A stretch of 64,000 nucleotides of DNA. It comes from Crenobacter luteus (lineage in GTDB: Bacteria > Pseudomonadota > Gammaproteobacteria > Burkholderiales > Chromobacteriaceae). The first letter of the stretch is position 1. Each line of letters begins with the position of its first letter. The position numbers were made by a program, and so were the translations under genes. The notes under the pieces were generated by a model, which was not told the origin of the DNA, searched no databases, and saw only the letters and a list, made by a program, of their open reading frames with translations. The stretch covers positions 1-64,000 of the forward strand of contig NZ_SLXG01000003.1 of the NCBI RefSeq assembly GCF_004345725.1, given 5' to 3'. This document shows positions 26,606-36,525 of the stretch, in pieces.

Positions 26606-27016
26606 ATGGCTGCCAGTACCAAACCCTATCTGATCCGCGCGCTGCACGAATGGTGCTGCGACAACGGCCACACGCCCTACATCGTGGTGTGGGTCGACGG
26701 CCGCACCCGGGTGCCGAAGGAGTTCGTCAAGGACAACGAGATCGTGCTCAACATCGGCTACAGCGCCACGCAGGGGCTGAAGATCGACAACGAGTGGCTG
26801 TCCTTTTCGGCGCGCTTCGGCGGCGTGCCGCGCGAGATCGCGATTCCGGTCGGCAACGTGCTGTCGATCTTCGCGCGCGAGACCGGCGAGGGCATGGGCT
26901 TCGAGGTCGAGCCGGCGGAGGAAGCCGCGCCGTCCGGTGAAACCGAGTCACCCCGGCCGGAAGGCGAGTCCGGTCCCGCCGGCGGTGCGCGAGCCCACCT
27001 GCGCGTGGTCAAGTAA
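26606..27016 (+). CDS. sspB: ClpXP specificity-enhancing factor SspB
   Basis: A 136-residue adaptor. The folded domain (residues 1-105) has PYLIRALHEWCCDNGHTPY and the substrate-groove stretch WLSFSARFGGVPREI; a flexible acidic/proline linker then leads to the ClpX-binding tail ending LRVVK. SspB tethers ssrA-tagged proteins to ClpXP for degradation. The start has a GAGGAG ribosome site. A TTGGCCGAG copy (26581-26589) lies in the short gap after sspA. Confidence 0.95.
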   Translation: MAASTKPYLIRALHEWCCDNGHTPYIVVWVDGRTRVPKEFVKDNEIVLNIGYSATQGLKIDNEWLSFSARFGGVPREIAIPVGNVLSIFARETGEGMGFEVEPAEEAAPSGETESPRPEGESGPAGGARAHLRVVK

Positions 27017-27035
27017 GCGCCGCGCGCGGCTCATC

Positions 27036-27073
27036 AAGAACGGCCCGCACCGTCATGGTGCGGGCCGTTCTTT
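27036..27073 (+). terminator. Terminator of sspAB
   Basis: A 16-bp stem (27036-27051 with 27057-27072; AAGAACGGCCCGCACC and its complement) around GTCAT ends in TTT. Confidence 0.85.
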
Positions 27074-27081
27074 GTCGCCGT

Positions 27082-27097
27082 CGGCCAACGTTGGCCG
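27082..27097. repeat. Perfect 16-bp palindrome containing the TTGGCCGAG motif
   Basis: CGGCCAACGTTGGCCG is a perfect palindrome between the sspAB and amtB terminators. It combines one full TTGGCCGAG copy (27091-27099) with an inverted near-copy, in the non-coding gap between convergent operons. Confidence 0.75.
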
Positions 27098-27103
27098 AGC
27101 GCG

Positions 27104-27134
27104 AAAAAAGACGGGGACCGGATCGATCCCCGTC
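27104..27134 (-). terminator. Rho-independent terminator of glnK-amtB
   Basis: On the minus strand GACGGGGA/TCCCCGTC forms a stem followed by six T residues (A27104-27109 on the plus strand). Confidence 0.85.
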
Positions 27135-27190
27135 GTGAAGATTGCGCGGCCCGTCCTCCCTCAAGATCCGGACTGCGCAAGAGGCAAGCC

Positions 27191-28504
27191 TTATTCGACG
27201 CGTTCGCCGTGCAGCACCAGGTCCAGGCCCTCGCGTTCCTTCTCTTCGTCGACGCGCAGGCCGATCACCGCGTCGACCAGCTTGAGGATCACGAAGGTCA
27301 CCACCGCGCAGTAGGCCATGGTGATGGCCACGCCGAGCGCCTGCGCCGACAGCGAGGCCTCGACGCCGCCGATGGCCTTGACCGCGAACACGCCGGTCAA
27401 CAGCGCGCCGACGATGCCGCCGACGCCATGCACGCCGAAGGCGTCGAGCGAGTCGTCGTAGCCGAGCATGTGCTTCAGGCCGGTGGCGCCCCAGTAGCAC
27501 ACCACGCCGGAGATCAGGCCGATGGCGAGCGCGCCCTTGGCGTCGACGAAGCCGGCGGCCGGGGTGATCGCCACCAGGCCGGCGACCGCGCCCGAGGCGA
27601 TGCCGAGCACCGACGGTTTGCCCTTGGCGATCCATTCGGCGAACATCCACGCCAGCGCGGCGGCGCCGGTCGCGATCTGGGTGATCATCATCGCCATGCC
27701 GGCGCGGCCGTCGGCGGCCACCGCCGAACCGGCGTTGAAGCCGAACCAGCCGACCCACAGCATCGACGCACCGATCAGCGTCAGCACCAGGTTGTGCGGC
27801 GCCATCGCCTCGCGGCCGTAACCGACGCGCTTGCCGAGCACCAGCGCCGCCACCAGGCCGGCGACGCCGGCGTTGATATGGACGACGGTGCCGCCGGCGA
27901 AGTCGAGCACGCCGTGGTCAGCCATCCAGCCGCCCGGCGCCCAGACCCAGTGCGCGACCGGCACGTAGACCGCCAGCGACCAGACCGTCATGAACACCAA
28001 CATCGCCGAGAATTTCATCCGCTCGGCGAAGGCGCCGGTGATCAGCGCCGGCGTGATGATCGCGAAGGTCATCTGGAACATCATGAATACCGATTCGGGA
28101 ATCGTGCCGGCCAGCGGGTGGGTGGTCAGCTTGGCGTCGTCCTTCAGGTAGACGAGACCGTCGAGTAGCACGCGGTCGAAGCCGCCGATGAACGGGTTGC
28201 CCGGCGTGAACGCGAGGCTGTAGCCGACCACCGTCCACAGCACGGTGATCAGCGCACAGATCGCAAAGCTCTGCATCAGCGTCGACAGCACGTTCTTGCG
28301 GCGCACCATGCCGCCGTAGAACAGCGCGAGGCCGGGAATGGTCATGAACAGCACCAGCGCGGTCGCGGTCAGCATCCAGGCGGTGTCGCCGGCGCTGATC
28401 GTCGACGCATCGACCAGGGTGGGGGCGCCGTCGGCCAGCGCCAGCGCCGGCATCGCGGCGAGCCCGGCGCCGAGCCAGGCGGAACGGTTGATGGTTTTCA
28501 TCAT
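27191..28504 (-). CDS. amtB: Ammonium transporter AmtB
   Basis: A 437-residue Amt protein: a cleavable signal peptide (ending ALALADG), eleven membrane helices, the twin pore histidines in GGTVVHINAG and DAFGVHGVGG, and the structural aspartate in VLDFAGG. It conducts ammonium across the inner membrane and is blocked by GlnK. ATG 28504 follows GGAGAG. It lies 15 bases downstream of glnK, the standard glnK-amtB operon. Confidence 0.97.
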   Translation of the reverse strand: MMKTINRSAWLGAGLAAMPALALADGAPTLVDASTISAGDTAWMLTATALVLFMTIPGLALFYGGMVRRKNVLSTLMQSFAICALITVLWTVVGYSLAFTPGNPFIGGFDRVLLDGLVYLKDDAKLTTHPLAGTIPESVFMMFQMTFAIITPALITGAFAERMKFSAMLVFMTVWSLAVYVPVAHWVWAPGGWMADHGVLDFAGGTVVHINAGVAGLVAALVLGKRVGYGREAMAPHNLVLTLIGASMLWVGWFGFNAGSAVAADGRAGMAMMITQIATGAAALAWMFAEWIAKGKPSVLGIASGAVAGLVAITPAAGFVDAKGALAIGLISGVVCYWGATGLKHMLGYDDSLDAFGVHGVGGIVGALLTGVFAVKAIGGVEASLSAQALGVAITMAYCAVVTFVILKLVDAVIGLRVDEEKEREGLDLVLHGERVE

Positions 28505-28519
28505 TGCTCTCCTCTCGAT

Positions 28520-29095
<576 letters not shown>

Positions 29096-29167
29096 TCAAA
29101 GCGGCGTTGGCCTGCCCTTTTTGCTACACTCGAGCAGACAGGAAATGACACAGGCAAGGAGGCGAAC

Positions 29168-29455
29168 ATGCTCGGCCAGAAACTCTTCGAAGAACTCAGC
29201 AGCAAGATCAGCGAAACCATCGCCGCGAGTCCGGCCAAGGACGTGGAGAAGAACATCAAGTCGCTGATGTCGTCGACCTTCTCGCGGATGGACCTCGTCA
29301 CCCGCGAGGAATTCGACGTCCAGCAGGAAGTGCTTGCGCGCACGCGCGAAAAGCTCACCCAGCTCGAGGCTCGCCTCGCCAGGCTGGAAGCCGCGCAATT
29401 TCCCGAGGTCGCCGCCGAACGGGAAGAAACCGAGGCAAGCCAGGGCCACTCCTGA
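29168..29455 (+). CDS. ubiK: Ubiquinone biosynthesis accessory factor UbiK (BMFP domain)
   Basis: A 95-residue protein of the YqiC/UbiK family, with an amphipathic N-terminal part (MLGQKLFEELSSKISETI), the conserved SRMDLVTREEFDVQQEVL and a C-terminal coiled coil (REKLTQLEARLARLE). Family members assist the Ubi complex and bind membranes. GGAGGC precedes ATG 29168. comM follows after 12 bases, an arrangement found in other betaproteobacteria. Confidence 0.9.
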   Translation: MLGQKLFEELSSKISETIAASPAKDVEKNIKSLMSSTFSRMDLVTREEFDVQQEVLARTREKLTQLEARLARLEAAQFPEVAAEREETEASQGHS

Positions 29456-29467
29456 GCCCGCGCGGCG

Positions 29468-30964
29468 ATGGCGCTCGCGATCGTGCACAGCCGGGCGCTG
29501 TCCGGCATGCACGCACCCGAGGTGGCGGTCGAGGTGCATCTGGCCAACGGCCTGCCGTCTTTCACCGTCGTCGGCCTGCCCGATACCGAGGTAAAGGAAA
29601 GCCGCGAGCGGGTGAGGGCGGCGATCCAAGTCGCCGGCTTCGAGTTTCCCGCCCGTCGCATCACGGTCAACCTCGCGCCGGCCGACCTGCCCAAGGAGTC
29701 CGGGCGCTTCGACCTGCCGATCGCGGTCGGCATCCTCGCCGCCAGCGGACAGGTGTCCGCGGCCAGGTTGGCCGAGCACGAGTTCGCCGGCGAGCTGGCG
29801 CTGTCGGGCGAGCTGCGTCCGGTGCGCGGCGCGCTGGCGATGGCGTGGCACGCCTGCCGTGCCGGGCGGGCCTTTGTGCTGCCCTCGGCCAACGCCGCCG
29901 AGGCGGCCCGCGTCGCGCAGGCCCGGGTCTTGCCGGCGGCCTCGCTGACCTCGGTCTGCGCGCACCTGAACGGCCTGAGCCCGCTCGTCGCACAGCCGGC
30001 GACCCCGGTCGAGGTCCAGGACGACTATCCGGACCTGCTCGACGTCAAGGGGCAGGCCGGCGCGCGACACGCGCTCGAGGTCGCCGCCGCCGGAGCCCAC
30101 CATCTGTTGATGGTCGGCCCGCCCGGCACCGGCAAGTCGATGCTCGCCGCGCGCCTGCCCGGCATCCTGCCGGCGATGAGCGAAGCCGAGGCGCTGGAGG
30201 CGGCGTCCCTGCATGCGCTGAGCGAGTCCGGCGGCCGCTTGCCTTGGCGTCATCGCCCTTACCGTGCGCCGCATCACTCGGCTTCTGCGGTGGCGCTGGT
30301 CGGCGGCGGTTCCGAGCCCAAGCCGGGCGAGATCAGCCTCGCGCACCACGGCGTGCTGTTCCTCGACGAGCTGCCCGAGTTCGACCGCAAGGTGCTCGAG
30401 GTGTTGCGCGAGCCGCTCGAGAGCGGGGTGATCCACATCTCGCGCGCCGCGCGGCAGGCGAGTTTTCCGGCCCGCTTCCAGCTGCTTGCCGCGATGAATC
30501 CCTGTCCTTGTGGCTTTCTCGGCCATCCGTCGGGGCGTTGCCGCTGCTCGCCCGAGCAGCTTCGGCGCTATCGCGGTAGAATCTCCGGTCCGCTGCTCGA
30601 TCGCATCGATCTCGTCGTCGAGGTGCCCAGCCTCGCGCCGGCCGATTTGCGCCAGGGCGAGCCCGGAGAGGCGAGCGCGCTGGTGAGGCGCCGCGTCGAG
30701 GCGGCCAGGGAGCGCCAGTTGGCGCGCCAGGGCAAGCCGAACGCCCAGCTGAGCGGTCGGGAGCTCGAAGAGCTGGACCTGGCCGACGAAGACGCGCTGG
30801 CGACGCTGAGCCGGGCGAGCGAGAGGCTGGGCCTGTCCGCGCGCAGTTTCCACCGGGTCTGGCGGGTCGCGCTGACCATCGCCGACCTGGCTGCGGCGGA
30901 CCGGCTCGGGCGCGCGCAGGTGCTGCAGGCCGTTCAGTTGCGCCGCGCGCTCGTCGAGGGCTGA
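29468..30964 (+). CDS. comM: ComM/YifB family AAA+ ATPase
   Basis: A 498-residue protein: N-terminal Lon-protease-like domain (LAIVHSRALSGMHAPEV, GLPDTEVKESRERV), Mg-chelatase-type AAA+ core with Walker A GPPGTGKSM, Walker B FLDELPEF and sensor region, and the C-terminal domain with LSARSFHRVWRVALTIADL. In naturally transformable bacteria ComM is a hexameric helicase that extends donor-strand integration. Full length and all motifs are present. Its presence supports, but does not prove, transformability. It overlaps nothing and is followed by a SPOR protein gene after 44 bases. Confidence 0.92.
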   Translation: MALAIVHSRALSGMHAPEVAVEVHLANGLPSFTVVGLPDTEVKESRERVRAAIQVAGFEFPARRITVNLAPADLPKESGRFDLPIAVGILAASGQVSAARLAEHEFAGELALSGELRPVRGALAMAWHACRAGRAFVLPSANAAEAARVAQARVLPAASLTSVCAHLNGLSPLVAQPATPVEVQDDYPDLLDVKGQAGARHALEVAAAGAHHLLMVGPPGTGKSMLAARLPGILPAMSEAEALEAASLHALSESGGRLPWRHRPYRAPHHSASAVALVGGGSEPKPGEISLAHHGVLFLDELPEFDRKVLEVLREPLESGVIHISRAARQASFPARFQLLAAMNPCPCGFLGHPSGRCRCSPEQLRRYRGRISGPLLDRIDLVVEVPSLAPADLRQGEPGEASALVRRRVEAARERQLARQGKPNAQLSGRELEELDLADEDALATLSRASERLGLSARSFHRVWRVALTIADLAAADRLGRAQVLQAVQLRRALVEG

Positions 30965-31008
30965 CGGGCGCGGGCATATCCGATGAAATCCGTTTGTATA
31001 GAGGTTGC

Positions 31009-31725
31009 ATGGGCAATCGAGACTTGAAGAACTCGCCGCGTCCGGCGGCGAGCCGTTCGCGTGGCAAGTCGGCCGCGAGCAAGGGCGGCGGCGGCGTGCT
31101 GGCCGGCGTGCTGGTCGGCCTTATCATCGGCGTCGCCGTGGTGGTCGGCGTGGTGATGTATTTCAACCGCGCGTCCACGCCGTTCAGCAATCTGGAAAAG
31201 AACCAGCGCGACGCGACGGCGCAGACCGAGGACAAACCCGAGGTACTCGCGCCGGGCACCCGCCTGGCCGAGGCGCCGCAAACCGAAGCGCCGCAGCCGA
31301 GCTCCGCGCCGCTGGCCCAAAACCTTCCCGTGCCGGCCCCGCAGGCGATCGCCAAGGCCGCGCCGCCGAAGCCGGCCGCGCTGAAGGAGGAAGAGGCGCA
31401 GTTCGACTTCTACAAGATCCTGCCGGGCCAGCTCGACGCGGTGCCGGGCGAGGGCGGCAAGAAGGAACCTTCCGCCCCGGTGGCGGCCAAAAAGGCCTAC
31501 CTGCAGGCCGGCGCCTTCCAGCACGAGGCGGAGGCCGACAACCTGAAGGCCAAGCTCGCGCTGCTCGGCGTCGAGGCCAAGATCCAGTCGGTCACCGTGC
31601 CCGACAAGGGCCTGGTACACCGTGTGCGGGTGGGGCCGTTCAGCCGCGGCGAGGATCTCGACCGCGTGCGCGCCCAACTGAAACAGGACGGCATCGATAC
31701 CGCCGTCGTCAAGATCGACAACTAG
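31009..31725 (+). CDS. SPOR-domain cell-division/cell-envelope protein (FtsN/DedD-like)
   Basis: A 238-residue protein: short basic cytoplasmic tail, one membrane segment (GVLAGVLVGLIIGVAVVVGVVM, quoted in part), a proline/alanine/glutamate-rich periplasmic linker, and a C-terminal SPOR domain (residues 160-238; YLQAGAFQHEAEADNLKAKL and VHRVRVGPFSRGEDLDRVR) that binds denuded peptidoglycan at the septum. The layout is that of FtsN or DedD. ATG 31009 follows GAGG; upstream in-frame codons are unlikely. Confidence 0.85.
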   Translation: MGNRDLKNSPRPAASRSRGKSAASKGGGGVLAGVLVGLIIGVAVVVGVVMYFNRASTPFSNLEKNQRDATAQTEDKPEVLAPGTRLAEAPQTEAPQPSSAPLAQNLPVPAPQAIAKAAPPKPAALKEEEAQFDFYKILPGQLDAVPGEGGKKEPSAPVAAKKAYLQAGAFQHEAEADNLKAKLALLGVEAKIQSVTVPDKGLVHRVRVGPFSRGEDLDRVRAQLKQDGIDTAVVKIDN

Positions 31726-31770
31726 GACGCCGCACCTGCGGTGCCGCACTTTTATCGCGGAGACGATTCG

Positions 31771-32382
31771 ATGAAGAAACTCGCGCTCGTGGCGCTCTTG
31801 TTCGCCAGCTCGCTTGCCCAGGCGGCGATCACCCTCGGCAAGGACTACACCGTGCTGGCCAAGCCGCAGCCGGTCGCCGACCCGAAAAAGGTCGAGGTGA
31901 TCGAGTTCTTCTCCTACACCTGCATCCACTGCTATCACCTGGAGCCTGTGATCGGCGCGTGGGAGAAAAAGCTGCCGGCCGACGTCGCCTTCCGCCGCGA
32001 ACAGATCGTGTGGGCCAAGAACATGGAGGGCTTTGCCCGCCTGTACGCGACCATGAACGCCACCGGCACCGTCGGCAAGCTGCACCAGCCGGCGTTCGAC
32101 GCGGTCATCAAACAGAAGGCCAACCTGGCCGACGCGACGGTGCTGTCCGGCTGGGTCAAGACGCAGAGCGTCGATACCAACCGTTTCATGCAGGCCTACC
32201 AGTCCTTCGGCGTGAACGCGCAGGTGGCGCGGGCGGGCAAGATCACCCGCGATTACGCGATCGAGGGTACGCCCACCATCGTCGTCGCCGGCAAGTACGC
32301 GACGCAGCCGGCCGAGCCGGCCCGCCTGATGCAGGTCGTCGACGAACTGATCGCGAAGGCGCGCAAGGAACAGGGCCGCTAG
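31771..32382 (+). CDS. dsbA: Periplasmic thiol:disulfide oxidoreductase DsbA
   Basis: A 203-residue protein with a signal peptide (cut after AQA), the thioredoxin-fold active site C51-IH-C54 in SYTCIHCYHLE, and the cis-proline loop EGTPTIVV. It introduces disulfides into secreted proteins. The Cys-Ile-His-Cys dipeptide differs from the E. coli Pro-His but keeps the His that raises oxidising power. It follows the SPOR gene by 45 bases. Confidence 0.94.
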   Translation: MKKLALVALLFASSLAQAAITLGKDYTVLAKPQPVADPKKVEVIEFFSYTCIHCYHLEPVIGAWEKKLPADVAFRREQIVWAKNMEGFARLYATMNATGTVGKLHQPAFDAVIKQKANLADATVLSGWVKTQSVDTNRFMQAYQSFGVNAQVARAGKITRDYAIEGTPTIVVAGKYATQPAEPARLMQVVDELIAKARKEQGR

Positions 32383-32460
32383 TCCGGCACGCGCGTCGCT
32401 TTGACGGTTCATGCGAGGCAGCCCAGGCTGCCTTCTTCATTGCCTTAACGAGAATTCACC

Positions 32461-33282
32461 GTGGATATATTGTTGTTGGCCAAGGCGCTGCTGCTGGGCC
32501 TGGTCGAGGGGATGACCGAATTCCTGCCGATTTCGAGCACCGGTCACCTGATCGTCATCGGGGACCTGATCAACTTCCAGAACGACGGCAAGGTGTTCGA
32601 GGTCGTCATCCAGCTGGGCGCGATCCTCGCCATCGTATGGGAATACCGCGCGCGCTTCCTCCGGGTCGCCTGCGGTCTCGGGCGCGATCGGCTCGCCAAC
32701 CGCTTCGTGCTCAACCTGTTCATCGCCTTCCTGCCGGCGGCGATCATGGGCATGCTGTTCATCAAGCCGATCAAGGCCCATTTCTTCAACGCGATCAGCG
32801 TCGCCACCGCGCTGATCGTCGGCGGCCTGATCATCCTGTGGGTCGAGCGGCGCGACAACCACGTGCGCGTGCGTACCGTCGACGAAATGCGCCCGCTGGA
32901 CGCGCTGAAGGTCGGCCTGGCGCAGGTGCTGGCGCTGATTCCCGGTACCTCGCGCTCCGGTTCGACCATCATCGGCGGCATCGCCTTCGGCCTGTCCCGT
33001 CAGGCTGCGACCGAGTTCTCCTTCTTCCTGGCGGTGCCGGTGATGTTCGCGGCGACCTTCTACGACATCTACAAGCACTACGAGCTGTTCAGCTCGGCCA
33101 ACGTCGCGGTGATCGGGGTCGGCTTCGTCGCGGCCTTTTTCAGCGCCTTCGTCGCGGTGCGGGGCCTGATCCGCTTCGTGTCGGGGCACAACTACGTGCC
33201 GTTCGCCTGGTACCGCATCGCCTTCGGCCTGTTCATCCTGCTGTCGTGGCAGTTCGGCTGGATAGACTGGGTGGTGCAATGA
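32461..33282 (+). CDS. uppP: Undecaprenyl-diphosphate phosphatase UppP/BacA
   Basis: A 273-residue polytopic membrane protein with the two conserved catalytic regions [18 protein letters not shown] and [14 protein letters not shown]. It recycles the lipid carrier for peptidoglycan and O-antigen synthesis and gives bacitracin resistance. The start codon is GTG 32461; the ribosome site is weak (GAGAA). The length is typical. Confidence 0.96.
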   Translation: MDILLLAKALLLGLVEGMTEFLPISSTGHLIVIGDLINFQNDGKVFEVVIQLGAILAIVWEYRARFLRVACGLGRDRLANRFVLNLFIAFLPAAIMGMLFIKPIKAHFFNAISVATALIVGGLIILWVERRDNHVRVRTVDEMRPLDALKVGLAQVLALIPGTSRSGSTIIGGIAFGLSRQAATEFSFFLAVPVMFAATFYDIYKHYELFSSANVAVIGVGFVAAFFSAFVAVRGLIRFVSGHNYVPFAWYRIAFGLFILLSWQFGWIDWVVQ

Positions 33283-33327
33283 GTGCTTGACCTGACGGGT
33301 GGATTGCGTTAAATTCGCTTTCCCTGA

Positions 33328-33404
<77 letters not shown>

Positions 33405-33410
33405 AATATA

Positions 33411-33446
33411 AACCCCTGATTCAGTTTTCAATTGAATCAGGGGTTT
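33411..33446 (+). terminator. Rho-independent terminator after tRNA-fMet
   Basis: A perfect 13-bp stem AACCCCTGATTCA/TGAATCAGGGGTT followed by TT. Confidence 0.85.
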
Positions 33447-33740
33447 TCCGTTATGTGTCGCTAACGCTGCCACAACCCTGTGGTGTGCAGCGCTGCGCCG
33501 CTTTCAGGCATGCAGCGGTGATAGCGCGGTCAGCACCGGGCTTGAGTGCGTACCGCCTTTTTGCGGTTTTTCGTTGTCCAGCCCCGAGCGTGGGCAGCAC
33601 ACAGATACAGGCATGCGCAGCCCGGGGGAGTCGTTTTGCCAGGGGCGTTTAGCCCGGAAATGACAAGGTTGCTACCTTCAGTTACGATCTTCAGGAAAGA
33701 CGGCCCCATCCCACTGCTGGCATCAGCGTGTGCATATAAC
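33447..33740. other. Left border of the island, no gene seen
   Basis: About 290 bases between the tRNA terminator and the TetR gene. A small hairpin ACCGC/GCGGT with T-run lies near 33552-33571. In-frame upstream codons of the TetR gene exist here but have no ribosome site. I see no attachment-site repeat. Confidence 0.45.
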
Positions 33741-34403
33741 ATGACTAAGTCCCCCACCTCCGAACCGGTCAACCACCGCACCTTGGTCGGTCGGCAGCGC
33801 CGTGAGCGCACACGGCAGAAGATTCTATCTGCCGCGCTCAAGGTGTTTGCACGGACAGGTACCAATGCCCCTTTAATCGAAGATTTCATCGTGGAGGCGG
33901 GTATCGCTCGCGGTACTTTTTACAACTACTTCCGGACCACGGGCGAGTTGTTGGAGGCCACGATAGAATGGCTGAGTGCCGACTTTATCGAGTCGATCGA
34001 GTGCGAGCTCGGCGAACAAACCGACCCCTTGTTGCGCTTGGCGACCGGCCTGCAGTTATGGCTGTACAAGGCGGAGCATGATCTTGCCTGGGCTTCGTTC
34101 GTGGCCCGTCCGGACTTCATCAAACGCCTGCCTTTTGAGCCAGTCTGGCGCGACCTGCATGAAGGCCGGCAAGCGGGCCTGCTTGACTTCCCCAATGAGC
34201 GGGTCGCATTCGATTTGCTGGCAGGTACGATGATCGTCGCCATGCAAGGCTACGTTCAGGGTAATACGCCGGCAGGCTATACCACCGATATCGTTCGCAT
34301 CGTGTTGCAGGGGCTGGGAGTGGAACCGGCCCGGATAGACACGGCACTGTCACACCCCCTGCCCATGGTGCGACGTCTGCCGGTGTCTATGCCTGTAGCC
34401 TGA
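33741..34403 (+). CDS. TetR/AcrR family transcriptional regulator
   Basis: A 220-residue protein with an N-terminal helix-turn-helix of the TetR type: GRQRRERTRQKILSAALKVF, then GIARGTFYNYFRTTGELLEA (residues about 55-75), and a helical ligand-binding domain. ATG 33741 is the most plausible start; longer in-frame forms lack a ribosome site and add low-complexity residues. It is convergent with the catabolic operon and is the only regulator in the island, so it probably controls it. A palindrome upstream of the channel gene (46199-46230) is a candidate operator. Confidence 0.87.
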   Translation: MTKSPTSEPVNHRTLVGRQRRERTRQKILSAALKVFARTGTNAPLIEDFIVEAGIARGTFYNYFRTTGELLEATIEWLSADFIESIECELGEQTDPLLRLATGLQLWLYKAEHDLAWASFVARPDFIKRLPFEPVWRDLHEGRQAGLLDFPNERVAFDLLAGTMIVAMQGYVQGNTPAGYTTDIVRIVLQGLGVEPARIDTALSHPLPMVRRLPVSMPVA

Positions 34404-34436
34404 GCCGGCTTCGTCGCCGGCCGCGGTTATGCCAAG

Positions 34437-36311
34437 CTACGCAGCAACCCAGGTCACCTCATACTTCAGACTGAACCCCGCCATGGCCTCGTTGATGGCC
34501 TGGGTGATTTCGGAATGCAGCGGCTGCGGTGCCGTAAGTACGATCCTGGCATAAACACCATGAACCGGGTGCGGTTCCACGCTGACCTGCCACTCCGACG
34601 CCTGCTGGACACACGGCGCGAGCACGGTGCGCAGCACATGCTCGGTTGCGTCATTGCGCAGATGGGGCTTGAAGACCTTGCCGACGGCCGTAAGCGGCAA
34701 ACTGCCGACGACGAAGATCTCGCCTGGCACTGCCGCGCGCTCTGGGATCGCCGTACGGGCATAATCGATCAGCTCTTCCTGGCTGACGCTCGCCCCCTCG
34801 TGCAGCGTGACATAAGCAACCGGTAACTCGCCGGCGTAACGATCCGGCTTGCCGACGGCCGCCGCAAGCTGGACGGCCGGATGTCGCATGAGGGCCTCTT
34901 CGATCACCGCGGGATCGATATTGTGGCCGCCGCGGATAATCAGTTCCTTTTGCCTGCCGGTAAGCCAGAAATAGCCGTCCGCATCACGCCGGGCCAGGTC
35001 GCCGGTGTTCAGCCATCGACCATCGATCCACAACTTGCGGTTGGCTTCTTCCTGCATGTAACCAGCAAACACGTTGGGACCGCTGATGGTCAACACGCCG
35101 ATTTCATCGACTGCACAATCGCGCACATAGACACCCTGTTCGTCCAGGATCACCGGTTTCATCTGCTGGTAGGGAATGCGCAGGCCGATCGAGCCAGGCC
35201 GGCGCTCCCCATCGCGCGGATTGATCGCACTGATGCAAGTTCCTTCGGTCAGGCCGTAGCCTTCCAATATGCGAATACCTGTGCTCTGTTCAAACTGCCG
35301 GATCAGCGCGGCCGGCATCGGTGCGGCGCCGCAGATGCCGAATCGCAACGACGACAGATCGGCCTCGCCCCGTGGCACGGCCATCAGGGCCGCGTATACC
35401 GTCGGTACGGCCGAGAAGGCGGTAATTTTAAAACGCTCGACCAGTTGCCAAAACTGGGCAAGCATGGCCCGGTTGCGGTAGCCCTGCGGTCCCGCGAGTA
35501 CGACATGCGAGCCGGCCATGAAGGCGGTCAAGCCGGTGACAATGACGCCATTCACATGGAACAGCGGCAGGCCGCACAGCAGGGTGTCGCCGGGACCAAG
35601 GTCGACTGCGACCGTGCCGCACCAGGCGTTCGCCAGCTCGTTACCGTGGCTGTGCCTGGCGGTCTTGGGTGTACCGGTGGTACCGCCGGTATGAAAATAA
35701 GCACAGATATCATCGCGCTTGATACGACGGCCGCTGAGCAGGTGATCCGCCGGCATCTTGAGCCGCTCGATGTCGAACGACAGGGCTCCTTCTTCCGGAG
35801 CTGACTCGTTGACCACCAGAACGGCCTGCAACGACGGGACTTTGCCGCGCAGTTGTACGACCTTATCCCACAACTCCGGCCCAGCGCTGCGCCCGAGCGT
35901 AACCAACACCTTGCAGGAAACCTCGTTCAGCAGCGCCGCAATCTGCTCGGCCTCCAATAGCGGGTTAATCGGGTTGACGATGCCTGCAGCCTGCCCTCCC
36001 CACAATGCGAAGTGGGTCTGCGGCAGATTGGGCAACAGGTAGGACACCACGTCAGACGCCCCTACGCCTAGCGTATGGAACAGATTGGCTGCGCGCGTGA
36101 TGTTGGAGAACAGTTCCTTGTAGCTCACGGTCAATGCCGCTTCGTCGGCAGACCCTTGCGGCAGGAAACTCAATGCCGGGGCATCAGGCCAAGCTTTGGC
36201 CGCGCGTCTGAACACGTCGTAGCTAGAGTCGAAACCCTCCAGACGCTGGTCAAGCGGGGTGGACTCCAACCGCTCGATATCGGCCAGAGAATGAATTGTT
36301 CGGTCACTCAT
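34437..36311 (-). CDS. Acyl-CoA synthetase (AMP-forming)
   Basis: A 624-residue adenylate-forming enzyme of the ANL superfamily. Motifs include the P-loop FHTGGTTGTPKTA, the A5 motif GYGLTEGT, the TGD hinge (LNTGDLARRD), RGGHNIDPAVIEEAL and the C-terminal catalytic lysine in LTAVGKVFKP. It activates a carboxylic acid to its CoA thioester. The substrate is unknown; in this setting it may be an acid released by ring cleavage. The C-terminus extends about 50 residues beyond most relatives. ATG 36311 is preceded by GGAG. It is the last gene of the minus-strand cluster, after a 214-base gap. Confidence 0.88.
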   Translation of the reverse strand: MSDRTIHSLADIERLESTPLDQRLEGFDSSYDVFRRAAKAWPDAPALSFLPQGSADEAALTVSYKELFSNITRAANLFHTLGVGASDVVSYLLPNLPQTHFALWGGQAAGIVNPINPLLEAEQIAALLNEVSCKVLVTLGRSAGPELWDKVVQLRGKVPSLQAVLVVNESAPEEGALSFDIERLKMPADHLLSGRRIKRDDICAYFHTGGTTGTPKTARHSHGNELANAWCGTVAVDLGPGDTLLCGLPLFHVNGVIVTGLTAFMAGSHVVLAGPQGYRNRAMLAQFWQLVERFKITAFSAVPTVYAALMAVPRGEADLSSLRFGICGAAPMPAALIRQFEQSTGIRILEGYGLTEGTCISAINPRDGERRPGSIGLRIPYQQMKPVILDEQGVYVRDCAVDEIGVLTISGPNVFAGYMQEEANRKLWIDGRWLNTGDLARRDADGYFWLTGRQKELIIRGGHNIDPAVIEEALMRHPAVQLAAAVGKPDRYAGELPVAYVTLHEGASVSQEELIDYARTAIPERAAVPGEIFVVGSLPLTAVGKVFKPHLRNDATEHVLRTVLAPCVQQASEWQVSVEPHPVHGVYARIVLTAPQPLHSEITQAINEAMAGFSLKYEVTWVAA

Positions 36312-36525
36312 AGCGCTGCTCCAGGTGTGATCTCTGTAAAGTGTGTGATTGCTGTGGTTGCTACATCCGTCCCCACTCGCGGTGACGTCGATTAAAGGGC
36401 GTCGGCATGAGCCGCCGGCTGGCTGCCGCGTCAAGGCCCGCATCCCGGACACCGGCATGACCTGATCCTGCCGGGGAATGTAGGCCGGCACGCGCTTTAT
36501 CCGCCTTGCGACGCGACGGCGCGCC

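Noticed and set aside
34404-34436. GCCGGC hairpin between the convergent TetR and synthetase genes as a terminator
   Set aside because: The stem is only six bases and has no T-run on either strand.
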